Part shown: positions 1 to 6,042 of the stretch, piece after piece | Position numbering within the stretch: the stretch's first letter is position 1 | Layout: every line of letters begins with the position of its first letter | Assembly: GCA_964461295.1 (NCBI GenBank) | Contig: CAYWTX010000362.1 | Coordinates: 1-6,102 of the forward strand | DNA: 6,102 nucleotides | Direction of reading: 5' to 3' | Source of the DNA: CAYWTX01 sp964461295 | GTDB taxonomy: Bacteria; Planctomycetota; Phycisphaerae; SM23-33 | Position numbers and translations under genes: made by a program | The notes under the pieces: model-generated | What the model saw: only the letters and a program-made list of their open reading frames with translations | Told to the model about the DNA's origin: nothing | The model's database searches: none

Positions 1-885
1 GTCCTCGTCCAGCGTGTACTTGGGGCTGATGTGGTGGTACATGTACTGGAGCGTCCTGCGTTCGATGTCCTCAGCGGGCAGCTTGCCGGGCAGGCGGAAG
101 CTGGGCCAGGCCTTGGGATCCTCCAGCACGCTGGCCAGGACGAGTGTGGCCAGGGCGTACGAGCCGCGGTAGTGCGGGTCGTTCTCGTCGGCGTAGGCCA
201 GGCCGGGGGCGCGGAGGAAGAGGGTCGCCTTTCGCCCCTGCGGGCCGCAGTGGTACAGGGCCGTCGCGTCGGCGTAGAACTCCTGCAAGGCCGCGAAGAG
301 CATCATGTACTTGCTGTACAGTTGGCAGACGGTGTCCGTCGGCAGGAATCGCGTGATGTAGTTGTGCCCCAGTTCGTGCCAGACGATCGCCTCGGCCTGG
401 TCGCCCTCGGTCATCCCGTGCATCGCCGCCAACGGCTCGACGGCCTTCTTGGGGCTGTCGACCATGTGCGGCTGCCACGTGACGACGACAACGATGACGC
501 CCTGGGCGTCGATGCCGAGCACCCCCTGGGCGCCCAACATGCCCGAGGGCATGTAGTTGGCCTTGAAGGTCTTCTTCCAGATCGTCGCGTCGAACGTGAC
601 GGCCGTGCTGCTGCGCGTCTGGGCCCACCACGCGGGGCGGGCTTCCTTCTCGGCGGCGCTGATGTAGCTGACGTCGGCGCGGGCCTCGGGCGTCGCGTAG
701 ATCTGGTGCTTGTTCCAGTCCTTCAGGGCGGTTTCCAGATCGGTCCAATGGGCGTGCATGTAGAGGTCGACGACGCGTCGCTGGAACTTGGCGGCCTCGG
801 CCCGCGCGGCGTCGGCGGCTTCGTCGGCCGGGGCGGGTGCGAGAACCGCATACAACACGATGATGACAACGACGACGCTCCTCAT
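1..885 (-). CDS. Secreted gluzincin-like zinc metalloprotease, 3' end outside the window
   Basis: The frame is open from ATG at 885-883 to the window edge, giving 295 residues without a stop. The start is supported by a purine-rich ribosome site, AAGGAAAGGG, seven bases upstream. Residues 1-20 form a signal peptide: MR, a hydrophobic Val/Ile/Leu core, and a cleavage-type APA before DEAADA. Residues 170-174 are HELGH, the zinc-protease motif HExxH, in which the two His bind zinc and the Glu is catalytic. Downstream, residues 202-206 read EFYAD, resembling the ExxxD segment of gluzincins (as in M48-type peptidases) that supplies the third zinc ligand; Glu202 is the candidate. I infer a soluble exported metallopeptidase, because I see no membrane helix after the signal peptide. 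I do not recognise a named family, and the substrate is unknown. It is divergent from the sigma-factor gene and could be in its regulon. A catalytically inactive relative is possible but less likely, since all motif residues are intact. Confidence 0.8.
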   Translation of the reverse strand, partial: MRSVVVVIIVLYAVLAPAPADEAADAARAEAAKFQRRVVDLYMHAHWTDLETALKDWNKHQIYATPEARADVSYISAAEKEARPAWWAQTRSSTAVTFDATIWKKTFKANYMPSGMLGAQGVLGIDAQGVIVVVVTWQPHMVDSPKKAVEPLAAMHGMTEGDQAEAIVWHELGHNYITRFLPTDTVCQLYSKYMMLFAALQEFYADATALYHCGPQGRKATLFLRAPGLAYADENDPHYRGSYALATLVLASVLEDPKAWPSFRLPGKLPAEDIERRTLQYMYHHISPKYTLDED

Positions 886-971
886 GAGTCCGCCCTTTCC
901 TTCCCGATTTGCAGAACGCCCTGAACTTTTGCGCGAGCCGCCCACGACCCCAACACGTAACAACGGTATTC

Positions 972-1000
972 CATATACGCTCTCGTCGCCGGAGCGGCAA
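972..1000 (-). promoter_or_regulatory. Predicted sigma-70-type promoter of the metalloprotease gene
   Basis: Read on the minus strand, TTGCCG (995-1000) and TATATG (972-977) are separated by exactly 17 bases, close to the TTGACA/TATAAT consensus. Transcription would start near 965, leaving a leader of about 80 bases before the ATG at 885. This is a pattern match only. Promoter consensus in the inferred phylum is less well defined than in Escherichia coli. Confidence 0.45.
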
Positions 1001-1090
1001 GGAAATTCGTGGGAATCGGCCGCGAGAGGACGCGGCGCGGCGCCCCGTTGCGAGTTGCAGGACGGGGTATCGGAGCGTCAAACCGCGCGT

Positions 1091-1096
1091 TATACT
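1091..1096 (+). promoter_or_regulatory. Possible -10 box for the sigma-factor gene
   Basis: TATACT differs from TATAAT at one position and is the best -10-like hexamer on the plus strand in this GC-rich gap. No convincing -35 element lies 16-18 bases upstream, so an activator or an alternative sigma factor might be needed. If used, it would give a leader of about 165 bases that includes all three hairpins before the ATG at 1268. Confidence 0.25.
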
Positions 1097-1168
1097 GAAG
1101 CGTCTTTCTCGCTCGCGGGCACGGCGGGGCGGGATGCCATTTTTCGCGCATGGTTCAGGTCCGGGTGG

Positions 1169-1187
1169 CGCAACTCTCCGAGTTGCG
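1169..1187. repeat. Palindrome 1, candidate operator half of a pair
   Basis: CGCAACTC (1169-1176) and GAGTTGCG (1180-1187) are perfect 8-base inverted arms around a 3-base centre. The core CAACTC...GAGTTG recurs in the palindrome at 1200-1219. The centres are about 31.5 bases apart, roughly three turns of DNA. It could be a protein-binding site or, if transcribed, an RNA hairpin in the sigma-factor leader. Confidence 0.75.
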
Positions 1188-1199
1188 GCGGCCGGAATC

Positions 1200-1219
1200 C
1201 ACAACTCCGGAGAGTTGTG
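1200..1219. repeat. Palindrome 2, candidate operator half of a pair
   Basis: CACAACTC (1200-1207) and GAGTTGTG (1212-1219) are perfect 8-base inverted arms around CGGA. It is also a near reverse-complement copy of palindrome 1: 1208-1217 is the exact complement of 1171-1180. The two sites can therefore form either two small hairpins or one long hairpin with a 12-base loop. Its last base lies 48 bases upstream of the chosen sigma-factor start. Confidence 0.75.
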
Positions 1220-1225
1220 CCGCGA

Positions 1226-1240
1226 GGAAGCGGCACTTCC
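1226..1240 (+). repeat. Short leader hairpin
   Basis: GGAAG (1226-1230) and CTTCC (1236-1240) can pair around a 5-base loop. The stem is short and could be chance. It lies immediately before the alternative ATG at 1247 and would be a third hairpin in a row after the two palindromes. There is no T-tract, so it is not a typical intrinsic terminator. Confidence 0.3.
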
Positions 1241-1267
1241 GGAACCATGCTGTTTTTCGGGAACACA

Positions 1268-1927
1268 ATGACGGACTGCGCGTCCAACCTGATGGCCGGG
1301 ACAAGCTCGGCCGGCGGCGGCGGGCCGCGAGGAGCGACGGTGTCCTTTGAGGACGGTGCCCTCGTGGAGCAGAGCCGGCGTGGCGACATGCAGGCCTTCG
1401 GGACCCTGGTCGCGAAGTATCAGGACCGCATATACAACTTGATCCTGCGGATGTGTGGAAGCCGGGCGGACGCCGAGGAACTCGCCCAGGAAACGTTCCT
1501 GAAGGCCCTCGAGCGGATCAGCCAGTTCCGCGGACAAAGCCAGTTCTACACCTGGCTGTTCCGGATCGCGGCGAACCTGGCCCTCTCGCATCGGCGGCGC
1601 GGCGGAACGGTCCGCTTCCAGCCCCTCGGCGGAGCCGGCGAGGACTTCGAAGGCAGCCAGGCCGACGCCTTGACGGCGGCCGTGGCAAAGCGCCGAGCGC
1701 CGGGCCCCGACGCGGCCGCGATGTCGGCCGAGACGAGCCGGCGGGTCGGCCGGGCCCTTGAGGAACTCGACGACGAGTTCCGCCTCGTCGTGGTCTTGTG
1801 CGACATAGAAGGCATGGAGTACGCCCGGATCGCCGACGTGCTGGAGGTGCCGGTGGGCACCGTCAAGAGCCGCCTCCACCGGGCTCGATGCATCCTGAAG
1901 GTGAAACTGGCCGATCTAGTGGAATAG
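1268..1927 (+). CDS. ECF-type RNA polymerase sigma factor
   Basis: This 219-residue protein is a sigma-70-family factor of the extracytoplasmic-function group, which directs RNA polymerase to a small set of promoters. Region 2 spans about residues 41-110: the DAEELAQETFLKALE stretch (68-82) is the core-binding segment, and QFYTWLFRIAANLA (92-105) is the -10-recognition part. An acidic and Ala-rich linker (about 112-150) follows. Region 4 (about 155-212) ends in the helix-turn-helix IADVLEVPVGTVKSRLHRAR that reads the -35 element. I chose ATG 1268 for the GGGA five bases upstream; ATG 1247 and ATG 1292 are in frame, and the first 25 or so residues are not conserved-looking. The anti-sigma-like gene 74 bases downstream is probably co-transcribed and is the likely regulator. 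The domain call is certain; the target promoters and the exact ECF subgroup are not. Confidence 0.93.
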   Translation: MTDCASNLMAGTSSAGGGGPRGATVSFEDGALVEQSRRGDMQAFGTLVAKYQDRIYNLILRMCGSRADAEELAQETFLKALERISQFRGQSQFYTWLFRIAANLALSHRRRGGTVRFQPLGGAGEDFEGSQADALTAAVAKRRAPGPDAAAMSAETSRRVGRALEELDDEFRLVVVLCDIEGMEYARIADVLEVPVGTVKSRLHRARCILKVKLADLVE

Positions 1928-1947
1928 CCGCCAGCCGCCAGCCGCCA
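1927..1947 (+). repeat. Tandem repeat (GCCGCCA)x3
   Basis: Three perfect copies of the 7-base unit GCCGCCA start at the last base of the sigma-factor stop codon. They are followed by a short possible hairpin, GCTCC (1948-1952) with GGAGC (1960-1964). Such units can change copy number by slippage. The function is unknown. Confidence 0.8.
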
Positions 1948-1973
1948 GCTCCCCGATGAGGAGCCGGGACGAG

Positions 1974-1994
1974 GCTGGAAGCTGGAACCTGGAA
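1974..1994 (+). repeat. Tandem repeat (GCTGGAA)x3 overlapping the ribosome site
   Basis: The units are GCTGGAA, GCTGGAA and CCTGGAA, with one base changed in the third. The last unit supplies most of the GGAAG (1991-1995) that sits six bases before the ATG at 2002, so this repeat contains the probable ribosome-binding site of the anti-sigma gene. AGCTGG at 1980-1985 can pair with CCAGCT at 1945-1950, bringing the two repeat blocks together in RNA. Confidence 0.75.
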
Positions 1995-2001
1995 GCTTCG
2001 A

Positions 2002-4086
2002 ATGAGCAACGACGGCAACATCTTCTGCCAGGACCTGTCGGCCTGGCTGGACGGCGAGCTGGAACAGCCCCGCCGCCAGCAGGTGGCCGATGCGCTCCAG
2101 GCCGACCCCGCCCTGCGGGAGGAGTTGGACGAGTTGCAGACCGTCCGACAGATGGTGCGGGCCCTGCCTCGCGAGAAGGCTCCCGGCGATTTCGTCGCCC
2201 GCGTCCTGGCCGAAGCGGAGCGCGGAAGGCTCTTCGGTTCGCACCACGCCCGGCGCGAAAGCGCGTTTCTTCGCTGGGCGCGATACGCGTCGGTCGCGGC
2301 CGTGCTGCTGGTGGCCGCCAGCGTGGGCTTCGTGGTGTACTTCTCGCTGTGGCAGACCGGCGGGCCGCGAAGCAACATGGCGCTGTTGGGGCCGCGCGAG
2401 GACGCGGCCGAGAGAGCGGACAAGGCCAGGGAGTCGGACCGGGTAGTCGCGGTCGGCGGACACAAGAAAGCCTACGGCAAAGCCGACGACGGGCTCGACG
2501 GCGAGGGGATCGGGCGGGGCATCGTGGCCGACGGCGGGACGGTGAAGACCGCCGGCGGCGCTTTCGGAAAGGCCGGCGGGGGCGGCGCCGGCGCGGGCGG
2601 CGGCACCGGCGTGGCTCTCGGCGTCAGCCTCGATACGGCAGCCAAGATCGGCGACAGCATCGCCGGCGTGCAGAGGTTTGGCCAGGCCGTGTGCGAGGTG
2701 GGCAAGGAAGTCATCTACACCGACCGCCTGGAGGTGACCCGGCGGCAGGTGGAATCGATCCTGGTCTCCAACGGCATCCAATCGGCTGAGCAGCCGCCGG
2801 CCAAGGGCGGGCGCGAGGCCGTGGCGAGAGACATCGCGTCTCGCGGCAACTTCTACAGAGCCGACCAGCTTGCGGCGAACACCGTCGAGTACGAGGTATT
2901 CGTGACGCCGGAGCAGTTGGCGGGCGTTCAGAACGGCCTGGATTCCATTCGCGGGCGGCAACGGGTATCGCAGGCGACCGAAGAAACCGGTGCCGACGCG
3001 CCCCTGCGCGAGAAGAGCGACTCCACCGCGGGGCGTCACGGCAAGAGCGGCGAACTCCGCGGCGACGACAAAGCAAAGCTGCCTAGCGCCGAGGCCGCTG
3101 GGGAGGCAACGCCCGAAGACCCCAAGGCCGAGGGATTGGGGAGGACTGGCGAGCCGAGGCCGATCGTCCGGCCTGAAGAGGCGGCCAGGCTGACCCAGGG
3201 GATGGTGACGAAGCCCGGGCCGGCAGGCCCCGAACCGCGACCCAGGCCAGTCGGCCACGCGGAACATGCGGCCAGGCCGGGAGCAACCGAGCTCAAGGAC
3301 CAAAGTGAGGGCATGGCTCCGCACGACCCGTCAAGACCCGCCGGTGCAGCCGTGGGCAGCCCCCAGTCAAGGCGGCCCGCGACCGCGGGCGGACCTCCCG
3401 CGAGCAGTGAGTGCCGGGACAAGCCCGCTCCCCCGGTTGCGCTGAGTGCCGGTCAAGCGGCGGCCGCGACGGCCGATTCCGCCACTACGCCGAAGTCGGA
3501 GGCGGGGTATCCCACTGTGGCCGCGGCGCCGCTGGCGACGCCCCCGCCCGCGCCCACGGCGACCATCGCGCCCACGTCGCCGGCGACGCGGCCCGCGACG
3601 GCCGCGGTTCCCGCTGAACCCGAGCCGGTGGTCCAGACCGAGATGATCGCCGCGACGAAGTTCGCCGATCCGGAACCCGCCAAGCGGCAGGAGTCGCCGG
3701 GCGCGCGGCGTGGCGCATCCGGCGGATCGGCGGAAGCGACGCAGGCCCCCGCCCTCGCCGGCGGCGCGTCAGGGGCTGCGCCCACCACTCAGCCCGCCTC
3801 AACGGAGAATGAAAAACTGCCCATTGCCCGGTCGCTCATCGACGCCAATGGCAAGAACCTCGATCTTCAGACGGTTCTGACCCGCTCGGCCGCCGGCCGA
3901 GGGTATAACGACGACTTCAACTTCCAGCAGCAGCGGGCCACGTCGCAGGCGGCGAACATCGCCTCCGTCCGCTTGCAGCGCCTGCGGATCGTCGTCAATC
4001 ATCGCGACGTGCGCCCCGAGACGATGCTGGACGCGGCGAGCACCCGCCAGGCCGAGCAGATGAAGACCGCCGCCGAGAAGAAGTAG
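2002..4086 (+). CDS. Membrane-bound anti-sigma-like protein with very long outer tail
   Basis: The product is a 694-residue protein that probably holds the preceding sigma factor inactive at the membrane. Residues 1-75 form the cytoplasmic head; FCQDLSAWLDGEL (8-20) matches the opening of anti-sigma domains, followed by Glu/Leu/Arg-rich helices. The zinc-binding His-x3-Cys-x2-Cys motif is absent, since Cys9 is the only Cys in the head. Residues about 95-117 form one membrane helix. A Gly-rich stretch (about 178-205) leads to a globular-looking part (about 222-320) containing TRRQVESILVSNGI and VEYEVFVTPEQL. Residues about 325-605 are Pro/Ala/Thr/Glu-rich and probably disordered. A more ordered end (about 605-694) contains LQRLRIVVNHRD. 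By membrane topology everything after residue 117 should be outside the cytoplasmic membrane, and it could be a sensor or a cell-wall-spanning arm. The start is supported by GGAAG six bases upstream. The anti-sigma role rests on the head motif and gene order; the tail's function is unknown. Confidence 0.78.
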   Translation: MSNDGNIFCQDLSAWLDGELEQPRRQQVADALQADPALREELDELQTVRQMVRALPREKAPGDFVARVLAEAERGRLFGSHHARRESAFLRWARYASVAAVLLVAASVGFVVYFSLWQTGGPRSNMALLGPREDAAERADKARESDRVVAVGGHKKAYGKADDGLDGEGIGRGIVADGGTVKTAGGAFGKAGGGGAGAGGGTGVALGVSLDTAAKIGDSIAGVQRFGQAVCEVGKEVIYTDRLEVTRRQVESILVSNGIQSAEQPPAKGGREAVARDIASRGNFYRADQLAANTVEYEVFVTPEQLAGVQNGLDSIRGRQRVSQATEETGADAPLREKSDSTAGRHGKSGELRGDDKAKLPSAEAAGEATPEDPKAEGLGRTGEPRPIVRPEEAARLTQGMVTKPGPAGPEPRPRPVGHAEHAARPGATELKDQSEGMAPHDPSRPAGAAVGSPQSRRPATAGGPPASSECRDKPAPPVALSAGQAAAATADSATTPKSEAGYPTVAAAPLATPPPAPTATIAPTSPATRPATAAVPAEPEPVVQTEMIAATKFADPEPAKRQESPGARRGASGGSAEATQAPALAGGASGAAPTTQPASTENEKLPIARSLIDANGKNLDLQTVLTRSAAGRGYNDDFNFQQQRATSQAANIASVRLQRLRIVVNHRDVRPETMLDAASTRQAEQMKTAAEKK

Positions 4087-4123
4087 CCCTGCCCCCCACC
4101 CATTGCGCCGCTGCGCTCGCCGC
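4087..4123. other. Short convergent gap without a visible terminator
   Basis: Only 37 bases separate the stop codons of the converging anti-sigma and hydrolase genes. The stretch is C-rich and contains no inverted repeat followed by a T-tract on either strand. Transcripts from the two sides probably overlap, or termination is Rho-dependent. Confidence 0.6.
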
Positions 4124-4987
4124 TCACCTTCGCAACGTCAACCGAAGGAACTCCCGCACCGCCGGATCATACACTTCGTGCGACGCCATGGATCCGCTCG
4201 TGTGCGACCCATGGATTGCCACAAGTGTCTTCGGCTCCCTCGCCGCCTGATACAACCGCTGGCCGTGGACGAATGCAATCACCTCATCGTCGACGCTGTG
4301 AACGACCAGGACGGGGCACGAGATCTCGCTCATTCGCTCCAGGGAGTTGTACTGGTACTTCGACAGCAGTCGCACGGGGAACATTGGGAACAATTCAGCT
4401 CCGCGATCGGGGATCGACGTGAACGTCGATTCCAGGATCACCCCCGCCGGCAAGTACTGGCTGGCTGCGTATGCGGCCAGGGCGCCGCCCAGGGATCGGC
4501 CGTGAACAACGATGTGATCGCGAGCGATCCCGCGCCGTTTCGTCAAGTACTCCCAGGCCGCATCGACATCCATGTACGTCCCTTGCTCGTCGGGTTGGCC
4601 TTCGCTCTTGCCGTACCCGCGGTAGTCAAGTGCCAGAACCGAGTAGCCCATGCGGCTATAGGACAGGACCAAGTCCATCTGGCCAGCCATGTTCTCAGCA
4701 TTGCCGTGCAGGAGGAAAACGACCGCGTTAGGGTCTCCGGCGCGTACGAACCACGCCGAGATGCTCACGCCATCGGCCGTTCTCAGAGCCAGATCTTCGT
4801 ACGGCAGGTTATGCTGCTTGGGGTTGACGGCGATTTCGCGGTCCGGCCGATAAACGTAATCCCCTTGTCTGACGTACAGGTAGCCGCACAACCCCAGGTA
4901 CACGCCCACGACGATGACGCAGGCATCGCGGGCGAACCGCAAAGCCAGGCGCGGGCGGTGTGCCGAAGATGGCTCCTTGCTGAGCAC
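4124..4987 (-). CDS. Membrane-anchored alpha/beta hydrolase (BEM46/ABHD17-like)
   Basis: The product has 287 residues. A hydrophobic helix at about 21-38 should anchor it in the membrane with the enzyme domain outside. The fold motifs appear in order: LLHGNAENM (92-100, oxyanion region), DYRGYGKSEG (121-130), the nucleophile elbow GRSLGG (163-168, Ser165), VVHSVDDEVI (228-237, probable acid Asp234) and HGSH (259-262, probable His262). The triad looks complete, so a serine hydrolase acting on an ester, thioester or amide is likely. BEM46/ABHD17-like relatives include depalmitoylases, but the substrate here cannot be told. I chose GTG 4987-4985 because AGGAAG lies five bases upstream. An in-frame GTG at 4993 overlapping the previous stop as GTGA would add two residues. 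The gene follows the lipoprotein gene by two bases, so it is almost surely translated from the same mRNA. Confidence 0.9.
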   Translation of the reverse strand: MLSKEPSSAHRPRLALRFARDACVIVVGVYLGLCGYLYVRQGDYVYRPDREIAVNPKQHNLPYEDLALRTADGVSISAWFVRAGDPNAVVFLLHGNAENMAGQMDLVLSYSRMGYSVLALDYRGYGKSEGQPDEQGTYMDVDAAWEYLTKRRGIARDHIVVHGRSLGGALAAYAASQYLPAGVILESTFTSIPDRGAELFPMFPVRLLSKYQYNSLERMSEISCPVLVVHSVDDEVIAFVHGQRLYQAAREPKTLVAIHGSHTSGSMASHEVYDPAVREFLRLTLRR

Positions 4988-4989
4988 GG

Positions 4990-5895
4990 TCACTTCCTCG
5001 CCAGCCTGTACACGAACACCTTGTTCCCGTCGAACGAGGGCACGTAGAGCAGGCCCGCGCGGCGGGCCAAGCCGATGTCCGCCGGGGTCCGCACCTCGAT
5101 CAGCACGCGAACCGTCTTGCGATCGGGTGAGATCGCGTACACCTTGTTGGCGGTGAAATCCGATACCAGGATCGTGCCGTCGTCCAAGACCTCGATGCCG
5201 TCGAGGTTCCTGAAGTTCTTCGCCAGGCCCAGCGGTTTGGGCGGCTTGCCGCCTTCCGGGTCCACCTCGTACACCTCGTGCTGCTCCCAGCTCACCGCCA
5301 GCATCCTGCCCCGATGGAACGTGATGCCGTTGGCGGAAGGCACCTCGGCGACGACCTTGGGGGGCTTGCCCAGCCGCCAGATCCTGCCCGTGGCGGTGTC
5401 CGAGACGTAGGCGTCGGCGCCGTCGTCGGCCATGTCGTTGAGCATCTTCGCGCCGGGCACGGCGATCTGCCGGAAGCCGCCGCCTTCGCTGAAGCAGGCG
5501 ACGCGGGAGTTGTCGGCCGCGTATAGGTCGCCTTTCAGCAGACAGAGCCCCTTGGGCGCGTTCAGCGGGGCCTGCGGCGTGCTGGCGCGCCATTTGAGGG
5601 TGTCCATCTTGCCGGAGGGCTTCAGCAGCGAAATGAACGCGTTGCCGTCGTCGGCCCAGGGGCCTTCGGCGGACGGCACGATGTTGGACACGTACGCCGC
5701 GGCTGTCTGCTCGTCGACCAGCACGCTTTCCGGCGTTTGCAGGCCTTCGACGACGAGGAGTTCCTCGGCCGACCAGATGCCGGCGTTGGCGTCCTTGGCG
5801 ACGTTGGCGTTCCTGGCGGCGTTGGGAGCGTCGGAGGATTTGCCGCATCCGGCAAGGGCAAGCGACGCGACGAGGATCGATAGTGCAACGCGCAT
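4990..5895 (-). CDS. Lipoprotein, SMP-30/gluconolactonase-like beta-propeller
   Basis: The product is a 301-residue lipoprotein. The signal peptide ends in the lipobox LAGC, with Cys17 as the lipid-attachment residue, followed by a flexible Asn/Ala-rich linker (about 18-38). From residue 45 on, blade-like strands repeat, for example AAYVSN (66-71), DLYAADN (123-129), DAYVSDTATGRIWRL (161-175), TILVSDFTANKVYAI (241-255) and LLYVPSFDGNKVFVY (282-296). The pattern TPESV, LNAPKG, KMLND and LDGIEVLDDG resembles the SMP-30/gluconolactonase/LRE group. Glu56, Asn153 and Asp232 are plausible counterparts of that family's metal ligands, by motif position only. It may hydrolyse a lactone or simply bind a ligand at the cell surface. 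The start is supported by AAAGGA about seven bases upstream. It is the first gene of a two-gene operon with the hydrolase. Confidence 0.88.
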   Translation of the reverse strand: MRVALSILVASLALAGCGKSSDAPNAARNANVAKDANAGIWSAEELLVVEGLQTPESVLVDEQTAAAYVSNIVPSAEGPWADDGNAFISLLKPSGKMDTLKWRASTPQAPLNAPKGLCLLKGDLYAADNSRVACFSEGGGFRQIAVPGAKMLNDMADDGADAYVSDTATGRIWRLGKPPKVVAEVPSANGITFHRGRMLAVSWEQHEVYEVDPEGGKPPKPLGLAKNFRNLDGIEVLDDGTILVSDFTANKVYAISPDRKTVRVLIEVRTPADIGLARRAGLLYVPSFDGNKVFVYRLARK

Positions 5896-5920
5896 ACGTG
5901 TGTCCTTTCGTGAGTCGCAC

Positions 5921-5949
5921 AGTGTAGCGGGCGGGAGAGGAAGGGGGAA
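5921..5949 (-). promoter_or_regulatory. Weak promoter candidate for the lipoprotein operon
   Basis: On the minus strand TACACT (5921-5926) is a fair -10 box, and TTCCCC (5944-5949) lies 17 bases upstream as a poor -35. The apparent insertion-sequence end begins about 17 bases further upstream, so any activator site beyond that point would have been separated from the operon. Confidence 0.25.
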
Positions 5950-5972
5950 TGGGTTGCCGGGGCCGTGTCATA

Positions 5973-5990
5973 GCCCAGTAGTAATGTCCG
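5973..5990 (+). repeat. Insertion-sequence end repeat, copy 1
   Basis: This 18-base unit, GCCCAGTAGTAATGTCCG, matches the copy at 5997-6014 at 16 of 18 positions. The start-to-start distance is 24 bases. It is probably a transposase-binding site. Confidence 0.7.
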
Positions 5991-5996
5991 GTTCCT

Positions 5997-6014
5997 GCCC
6001 AGTAAGAATGTCCG
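5997..6014 (+). repeat. Insertion-sequence end repeat, copy 2
   Basis: This unit, GCCCAGTAAGAATGTCCG, is the second direct copy and differs from copy 1 only at the two central bases (GT to AG). It lies 28 bases before the transposase start at 6043. Confidence 0.7.
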
Positions 6015-6042
6015 CTTTCCCCAAAGGATGAAAGGAAGGCGG

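Larger units (their letters stand above)
886..1267. other. Divergent intergenic control region (382 bases)
   Basis: This is the space between the minus-strand metalloprotease start and the plus-strand sigma-factor start. Open frames cross it, but their translations are rich in Arg, Pro and Ser and show no domain, so I read it as non-coding. It contains the minus-strand promoter candidate (972-1000), a plus-strand TATACT box (1091-1096), the pair of palindromes (1169-1219) and a weak GGAAG/CTTCC hairpin (1226-1240). The word GAGTTGC, which forms a palindrome arm, also occurs alone at 1052-1058. I see no terminator and no known riboswitch. Confidence 0.7.

Noticed and set aside
481..877. Two similar GAC/GAT-rich stretches (481-501 and about 860-880) that looked like a repeat
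   Set aside because: They match at only about 17 of 21 bases, and both simply encode Val/Ile runs in the metalloprotease (a beta strand and the signal-peptide core).
31..924. A 297-codon plus-strand open frame opposite the metalloprotease gene
   Set aside because: The minus-strand frame has a signal peptide, HELGH and a strong ribosome site. The plus-strand product shows only runs of Gly, Val, Arg and Asp.
909..1271. A 120-codon plus-strand open frame in the divergent intergenic region
   Set aside because: Its composition is Arg/Ser/Pro-rich with no domain, it overlaps the palindromes and promoter candidates, and no ribosome site precedes it.
71..1879. A 602-codon minus-strand open frame across the metalloprotease, the intergenic region and the sigma-factor gene
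   Set aside because: Its translation is an Arg/His/Pro/Ala-rich stretch without domains, and it lies opposite clear sigma-factor motifs. Long antisense frames are expected in such GC-rich DNA. The real minus-strand gene here is in another frame and runs off the window edge.
1546..3324. A 592-codon minus-strand open frame opposite the sigma and anti-sigma genes
   Set aside because: No recognisable motif or ribosome site is visible. The plus-strand frames carry the recognisable domains, so this is a compositional shadow.
4087..4123. A possible bidirectional terminator between the converging genes
   Set aside because: The GC-rich words are direct rather than inverted repeats, and there is no T-tract on either strand.
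5967..5995. A possible outward promoter in the element end (TATGAC with GGAACC upstream, minus strand)
   Set aside because: The -35-like hexamer does not fit the housekeeping consensus, and the boxes fall within the transposase-site repeats, so chance is the simpler explanation.
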